Origin: Bremerella sp. TYQ1
GTDB taxonomy: Bacteria > Planctomycetota > Planctomycetia > Pirellulales > Pirellulaceae
DNA length: 64,000 nt
Assembly: GCF_020150455.1 (NCBI RefSeq)
Contig: NZ_CP083740.1
Location: 744,001 to 808,000, forward strand
Direction: 5' to 3'
Positions within the stretch are counted from its first letter, which is position 1. Every line of letters begins with the position of its first letter. Position numbers and translations under genes: made by a program. Under the pieces are notes generated by a model. The model was not told where the DNA came from. It ran no database searches and saw only the letters and a list, made by a program, of their open reading frames with translations. Below are positions 63,470-64,000 of this stretch, one piece after another.

Positions 63470-64000
63470 CTACGGTTTATTCCCTATAAGAAAATCAAAC
63501 CATTGTCCGTACTGCTTTCCGTCTAGAGTGATGTCCAGTGGAATGATTTGAACTCCTTCGGGCATTTGACTTGTGTCGGCCGTAAGAGTGACTTTAAATT
63601 CTTGACGGCTTTTGGGTGACACCGAACCGACCAGCAATTTTGGCTGGGCCGTCACTCCTTCTGGAAGAATCAACTCAACGCGATGATGCTGATCTTGTTT
63701 TCTGAAATTTCGAACCGTAATCATGACATCATGCGACTTGCCGTCGCTTAGATCGATGCGATAGGGATAAGCTGAGACCCAGTAGGGATCGAAAAGATAT
63801 TCGTAATCCTGATCGGGTAACATTTGTTGAAAAGCTGCTTGCATATCTTTCGACCAGGCATGGTAACGCTGCAGTAGTTCTTGAGGATCCGGCATCACGT
63901 ACGAATGAGCTGCCATGATGATGTCCGGGTTCAATTTCAAAAGGTATTGGCTGCCGTGAACGTGGCCTTCTGCGAGAATAGCGCTGTTTCTGGCGACGAC
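63470..64000 (-). CDS. C-terminal part of a probable metallo-beta-lactamase-fold hydrolase, 5' end outside window
   Basis: The frame is open to the window edge: 177 codons including the stop are visible. The first visible residues (AILAEGHVHGSQYLLKLNPDIIMAAHS) resemble the second half of the metallo-beta-lactamase fold, where a buried His follows 'D-x-hydrophobic-AAHS'. The last 100 residues (DLSDGKSHDVMITVRNFRKQDQHHRVELILPEGVTAQ) form an immunoglobulin-like or NEW3-like beta domain. The enzyme assignment rests on a short stretch, and full-length sequence is needed. A TTG at 63940 within the frame is not a credible start. Confidence 0.6.
   Translation of the reverse strand, partial: VVARNSAILAEGHVHGSQYLLKLNPDIIMAAHSYVMPDPQELLQRYHAWSKDMQAAFQQMLPDQDYEYLFDPYWVSAYPYRIDLSDGKSHDVMITVRNFRKQDQHHRVELILPEGVTAQPKLLVGSVSPKSRQEFKVTLTADTSQMPEGVQIIPLDITLDGKQYGQWFDFLIGNKP

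Noticed and set aside
1..64000. CRISPR arrays, insertion sequences, prophage or toxin-antitoxin modules
   Set aside because: No regularly spaced direct repeats, no transposase, integrase or phage structural frames were found on either strand.

Overview
The window looks like chromosomal sequence from a planctomycete, most likely a Pirellulales relative such as Blastopirellula or Bremerella. The main evidence is three DUF1559 proteins, each with a prepilin-type N-terminus and a small lipoprotein gene just downstream. Supporting signs are a planctomycete-style zinc-ribbon membrane protein, a TAT-exported Gfo/Idh/MocA oxidoreductase, an octaheme cytochrome c with HEAT and TPR repeats, and scattered housekeeping genes, such as rpsD lying alone. 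I see no phage, insertion sequence, CRISPR array or plasmid functions. This identification is inference; no database was searched.

Layout. 1-8.6 kb: the 3' end of an acyl-CoA synthetase gene, a DUF1559/lipoprotein pair, truB, a large ftsK with a long acidic tail, and a second DUF1559/lipoprotein pair on the minus strand. 8.9-14 kb: a promoter, an Ile-rich leader peptide and a terminator/antiterminator upstream of cimA (citramalate synthase), followed by valS. 14-23 kb: a trypsin-like protease, a bifunctional-nuclease domain protein, then the minus-strand genes hom, a phosphoglycerate-mutase-like gene (proposed homoserine kinase) and lysC, and the threonine catabolic pair tdh-kbl. 23-32 kb: a VOC protein, a Gfo/Idh/MocA oxidoreductase, rpsD, and the pyruvate dehydrogenase set lpd-aceE-aceF. 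32-37 kb: a zinc-ribbon membrane protein and an ArsR/SRPBCC/SRPBCC/VOC/membrane-protein cluster. 37-45.6 kb: glgC, ppa, leuS, map, an SH3-like exported protein and rsmG. 45.7-50.9 kb: cysD and cysNC for sulfate activation, a GT61-type glycosyltransferase and a DtxR-type regulator. 50.9-56 kb: five minus-strand genes (a small membrane protein, DinB-like, MarR-like, FdhF/YdeP-type molybdoenzyme, haloarchaeal-type glucose dehydrogenase). 56-64 kb: a second DinB-like gene, the octaheme cytochrome, a tRNA with CAU anticodon, the third DUF1559/lipoprotein pair, an ICMT-like/TerB-like pair and a truncated metallo-hydrolase gene.

How the genes fit together. Aspartate-family metabolism dominates the first third. 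lysC and hom commit aspartate to homoserine, the mutase-like gene between them is a candidate for the homoserine phosphorylation step, cimA opens a threonine-independent route to isoleucine, and tdh-kbl return threonine to glycine and acetyl-CoA. The most interesting feature is the leader before cimA. A 24-codon peptide with three consecutive Ile codons is followed by a 9-bp terminator stem, and a mutually exclusive 9-bp antiterminator has the peptide's stop codon inside it. That is the layout of ribosome-mediated transcription attenuation, here on the citramalate pathway.

Dispersed repeats are also present: two copies of a GGGTGCCATG-type element and two loci with GAACACTGAAAA-type motifs. 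Start codons were often moved inward from the longest possible reading frame because of Shine-Dalgarno positions, signal peptides or family N-termini; each such choice is stated.
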